Source: Candidatus Bathyarchaeota archaeon (GTDB taxonomy: Archaea; Thermoproteota; Bathyarchaeia; TCS64). From it: DNA of 5,265 nucleotides. A model generated the notes under the pieces. The model worked only from the letters and a program-made list of their open reading frames with translations, did no database searches and was not told the DNA's origin. Below, one piece after another: positions 4,090-5,265 of this stretch (position 1 is its first letter; each line of letters begins with the position of its first letter). A program made the position numbers and the translations under genes. Location of the stretch: assembly GCA_016934355.1 (NCBI GenBank), contig JAFGTA010000149.1:1-5265 (forward strand). The letters run 5' to 3'.

Positions 4090-5265
4090 CTACTGGGGCG
4101 GTATCCACCACTCGTCGCCGGGTCTCGCCACCCACTCGGGCCACCGCAGCTCGACTGGCGGCTTCAGCCCCGCCGGGAGGAGCGGCGGCTCGTCATGGGC
4201 CTTCTTCCTAGCCAGAAACTCTGCTTTCGCCTCCTTCAACAGCTTGGGTTTCTGCAGCAACTCGACGGCGCTGAGGCTCAGCACCTGGGCTGCGCACATG
4301 CCCATCCTGTGGGTGACTCCGACGCCGCAGAGGGCGCTGCTCGCCCACCGCGGGTACCTGACGCCGGGGGCCGGCGCCATGGCCTTGCTGACGTAGAGCC
4401 GCGCCGTGGGGCAGTGCCAAGTGAACTCATTCACATCGTCGGCGGGGTGAAAGTCGCCGTAAGCCTTCTCAGGCGGCACGATCTCGGTATACATCGGCTC
4501 CTTCATGGGCTCCACGCCCATGGTTCGCTGGATCGCCCGTGCAAACTCCTTGTCCTCCTCGGTGTACGCCGGCGGCCCTACCGCGTTGAGGTGCCTCCAG
4601 ACGACGTCCTTCATCACGGTGTTCGGTAGACCCGTCCTCACCGCCGTCAACACCCGGGGTTCCACTTTGCAGCCGGCTACCAGCGCCGCCCCCCGGGCGC
4701 AGCGCTCCACGACCTCCCCCACGGCGGCCTGATCCTCCAAGTTACTGTTCCTCCAAGCGTAGACGATCTGGCTGAGCACAGGATTGGCGACAGTGCATTG
4801 ACCGCCCGTCATGATGAACTCGTTGATGCTGCCTCCTCGCCTCATCAACGCGGGCATGTGCTCCTTCATCATGTTCACGTTGTTGTACATCAACACCGCC
4901 GCGTCCAGCGCCCCCGGGTACGTGACGGCGCCGCTCTGCCCCTCAGCCACCGCATCAACCTTGAACGTATAAACCATGCTCTTATAGGTCCGCGGCCACA
5001 CCTCGCCGAGAACCGTCGTGGGGCCGCCCGGGTGCCAAGCCAGCAGCGCGTCCATGCCGTCGAAGAACCCGTCCCTCGCCATGTACGGCTTACCGACGCA
5101 AAGCTTCTCCGCCGGAGTCCCAAGCAGCCTGATCCTTACAGGCAGCCCGTGGTCTTCGGACGCCTTCTGGAGGGCCACCGCGGCGAAGCAGCCCGCCACC
5201 CCAAGCATGTTGTGGGCGTCTGTGAACCCAGGCCCGTAGGGCACCTCCGGCTCCTCGTAGGGCAC
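4090..5265 (-). CDS. M20D amidohydrolase, AbgB-like, 5' end outside window, altered metal site
   Basis: The window holds 391 codons ending in TAG. The right-edge codon GTG should not be read as the start, because the active-site region of family members lies roughly 100 residues into a protein of about 480 residues. The sequence follows the AbgB type: an active-site loop (13-22), TPAEK (50-54), MARDGFFDGMDALLAWHP (62-79, His78), the lid domain (about 100-230), WHCPTARLYV (near 285-294) and THRMGM with His319. AbgB cleaves p-aminobenzoyl-glutamate with AbgA, and relatives hydrolyse other N-acyl amino acids. Compared with the family pattern GHGCGHN...PAEE, Asp16 replaces Cys, Phe14 replaces His, and Lys54 replaces the second Glu, a metal ligand. 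His18, Glu53, His78 and His319 remain. Activity, metal content and substrate are thus uncertain. The C-terminal tail (about 360-391) is rich in Pro and Trp. No AbgA or transporter gene is present. The cupin gene follows directly. Confidence 0.85.
   Translation of the reverse strand: MPYEEPEVPYGPGFTDAHNMLGVAGCFAAVALQKASEDHGLPVRIRLLGTPAEKLCVGKPYMARDGFFDGMDALLAWHPGGPTTVLGEVWPRTYKSMVYTFKVDAVAEGQSGAVTYPGALDAAVLMYNNVNMMKEHMPALMRRGGSINEFIMTGGQCTVANPVLSQIVYAWRNSNLEDQAAVGEVVERCARGAALVAGCKVEPRVLTAVRTGLPNTVMKDVVWRHLNAVGPPAYTEEDKEFARAIQRTMGVEPMKEPMYTEIVPPEKAYGDFHPADDVNEFTWHCPTARLYVSKAMAPAPGVRYPRWASSALCGVGVTHRMGMCAAQVLSLSAVELLQKPKLLKEAKAEFLARKKAHDEPPLLPAGLKPPVELRWPEWVARPGDEWWIPPQ

Noticed and set aside
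3952..4629. Plus-strand reading frame of 225 codons across the cupin and AbgB-like genes
   Set aside because: It is antisense to two recognisable genes, has no promoter or ribosome binding site, and its Arg/His/Leu-rich translation shows no family pattern.
5263..5265. GTG at the right edge as start of the AbgB-like gene
   Set aside because: The active-site loop would begin only 13 residues in, whereas family members have about 100 residues before it. The gene most likely continues outside the window.

Overview
The window looks like chromosomal DNA from an archaeon, probably a GC-rich member of the TACK group such as Crenarchaeota/Thermoproteota or a relative. This is inferred, not proven. 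The supporting signs are archaeal TATA boxes (CTTATAAG, TTTATA, ATATTTTATA) at the right distance from starts, very short leaders, Shine-Dalgarno motifs of the GGAG/GGTGA type, frequent GTG starts, common ATA (Ile) and AGG (Arg) codons, and a short archaeal-type TrmO/TsaA protein. No rRNA, tRNA, CRISPR array or insertion sequence is visible.

Left part (1-1159): two divergent genes for DNA-binding proteins. On the minus strand is a ribbon-helix-helix (RHH) protein, cut by the left edge. On the plus strand is a 219-residue winged-helix protein. They share a compact AT-rich intergenic region (384-499) with one palindromic TATA box almost equidistant from both start codons. In-register 8-bp repeats lie on the RHH side and run up to its start codon, and a small hairpin lies in the leader on the winged-helix side. 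This looks like a self-contained regulatory pair of unknown purpose. An accessory-element origin is possible but not shown.

Middle (1187-2686): a strong inverted repeat (1187-1213) separates the winged-helix gene from a leftward cluster and probably terminates transcription from both sides. The cluster runs, in transcription order, from a TrmO/TsaA-family protein through a GyrI-like ligand-binding protein to an ArsR-type regulator. The last two overlap by 8 bp, giving a sensor domain and an HTH domain as separate, probably co-translated polypeptides. A promoter with duplicated TATA elements and an adjacent 11-bp palindrome precedes the TrmO gene and is a candidate control site.

Right part (2701-5265): three leftward genes. 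First is an M20D amidohydrolase of the AbgB type, cut at its N terminus by the right edge. A small cupin follows with no intergenic base. Then comes an MBL-fold metallohydrolase with a complete metal site and its own TATA box. The AbgB-like protein lacks the usual Cys and second Glu metal ligands, so its activity is uncertain. The set suggests small-molecule amide/ester/thioester catabolism, but no substrate can be read from the sequence.

The points most worth a second look are the symmetric divergent promoter with its 8-bp repeats, the altered AbgB active site, the split GyrI/ArsR pair linked to a divergent TrmO, and the base-composition break within the winged-helix gene.
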